DNA of 6,284 nt from an uncultured Ruminococcus sp. GTDB taxonomy: Bacteria > Bacillota > Clostridia > Oscillospirales > Acutalibacteraceae. The stretch covers positions 1-6,284 of the forward strand of contig CADCQO010000278.1 of assembly GCA_902803585.1 (NCBI GenBank), written 5' to 3'. Of this stretch, positions 6,181 through 6,284 are shown in pieces. Position numbers and translations under genes: made by a program. The notes under the pieces were generated by a model. That model was not told where the DNA came from. It ran no database searches and was given only the letters and a program-made list of their open reading frames with translations. Numbering within the stretch: the stretch's first letter is position 1; every line of letters begins with the position of its first letter.

Positions 6181-6284
6181 ATGATAAAACTTTGTATTTT
6201 CGATCTGGACGGCACTCTTCTGCATTCAATACAGGATCTCGCAGATGCCATGAATTACGCCCTTTCCTGCTCCGGCTATCAGAC
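6181..6284 (+). CDS. HAD-family phosphatase, phosphoglycolate phosphatase-like (5' end only)
   Basis: The first 34 codons are in the window, beginning MIKLCIFDLDGTLLHS and continuing IQDLADAMNYALSCSGYQ. FDLDGTL is HAD motif I: the first Asp (residue 8) is the nucleophile that forms the phospho-aspartate, and the second (residue 10) is the general acid/base. The following helix, with DLADAMNYAL, is the cap-domain start typical of the phosphoglycolate phosphatase (Gph/PgmB-like) subgroup, where LLDS is common; here it is LLHS. Motifs II to IV lie beyond the window. The substrate cannot be told from this much: 2-phosphoglycolate is the family default, but beta-phosphoglucomutase and pyrophosphatase relatives begin alike. 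No signal peptide, so cytoplasmic. It is very likely translated from the lipoprotein transcript (11-bp gap, SD overlapping the stop). Confidence 0.88.
   Translation, partial: MIKLCIFDLDGTLLHSIQDLADAMNYALSCSGYQ

Overview
The window looks like chromosomal DNA of a low-to-mid GC Gram-positive gut-type anaerobe, most likely an Oscillospiraceae/Ruminococcus-like Bacillota. This rests on the gene style: a very large fibro-slime surface protein with a sortase anchor, strong GGAGG ribosome binding sites, SigA-type promoters and a lipobox lipoprotein. No ribosomal or housekeeping marker is complete here, so the taxonomic guess is moderate only.

Layout. Two transcription units diverge from an AT-rich control region of about 390 bp (3909-4297). 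Leftward (minus strand) runs a 1249-residue secreted, cell-wall-anchored adhesin or tip-pilin-like protein (159-3908). It has a signal peptide, a fibro-slime domain, a probable carbohydrate-binding-like beta-sandwich insert, three CnaB/SpaA-like domains and an MPETG sorting signal. It is followed by a gap of about 108 bp with two interleaved inverted repeats, and then by the first 17 codons of another secreted protein with a strong RBS (1-50), cut by the window edge. This order (large surface protein, then a second exported protein) would fit a sortase-dependent pilus or surface-protein operon, but no sortase is visible.

Rightward (plus strand) runs a 623-residue unrecognised lipoprotein (4298-6169) that also carries a C-terminal transmembrane helix and a short repeat-built, lysine-rich cytoplasmic tail. 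Eleven bases later starts a HAD-family phosphatase resembling phosphoglycolate phosphatases (6181 to the window end). These two are probably co-transcribed.

Control region. Each unit has a convincing SigA-like promoter with a 17-bp spacer: TTGACT/TATACT leftward and TTTACA/TAAAAT rightward. The leftward promoter has a perfect 7-1-7 palindrome in its spacer, and a roughly 90-nt leader with competing small hairpins beside an SD-like GGAGG. No RNA genes, transposons or CRISPR arrays were found. The most unusual items are the interleaved inverted repeats at 76-139, the carbohydrate-binding-like module inside the adhesin, and the doubly anchored lipoprotein with its repetitive tail.
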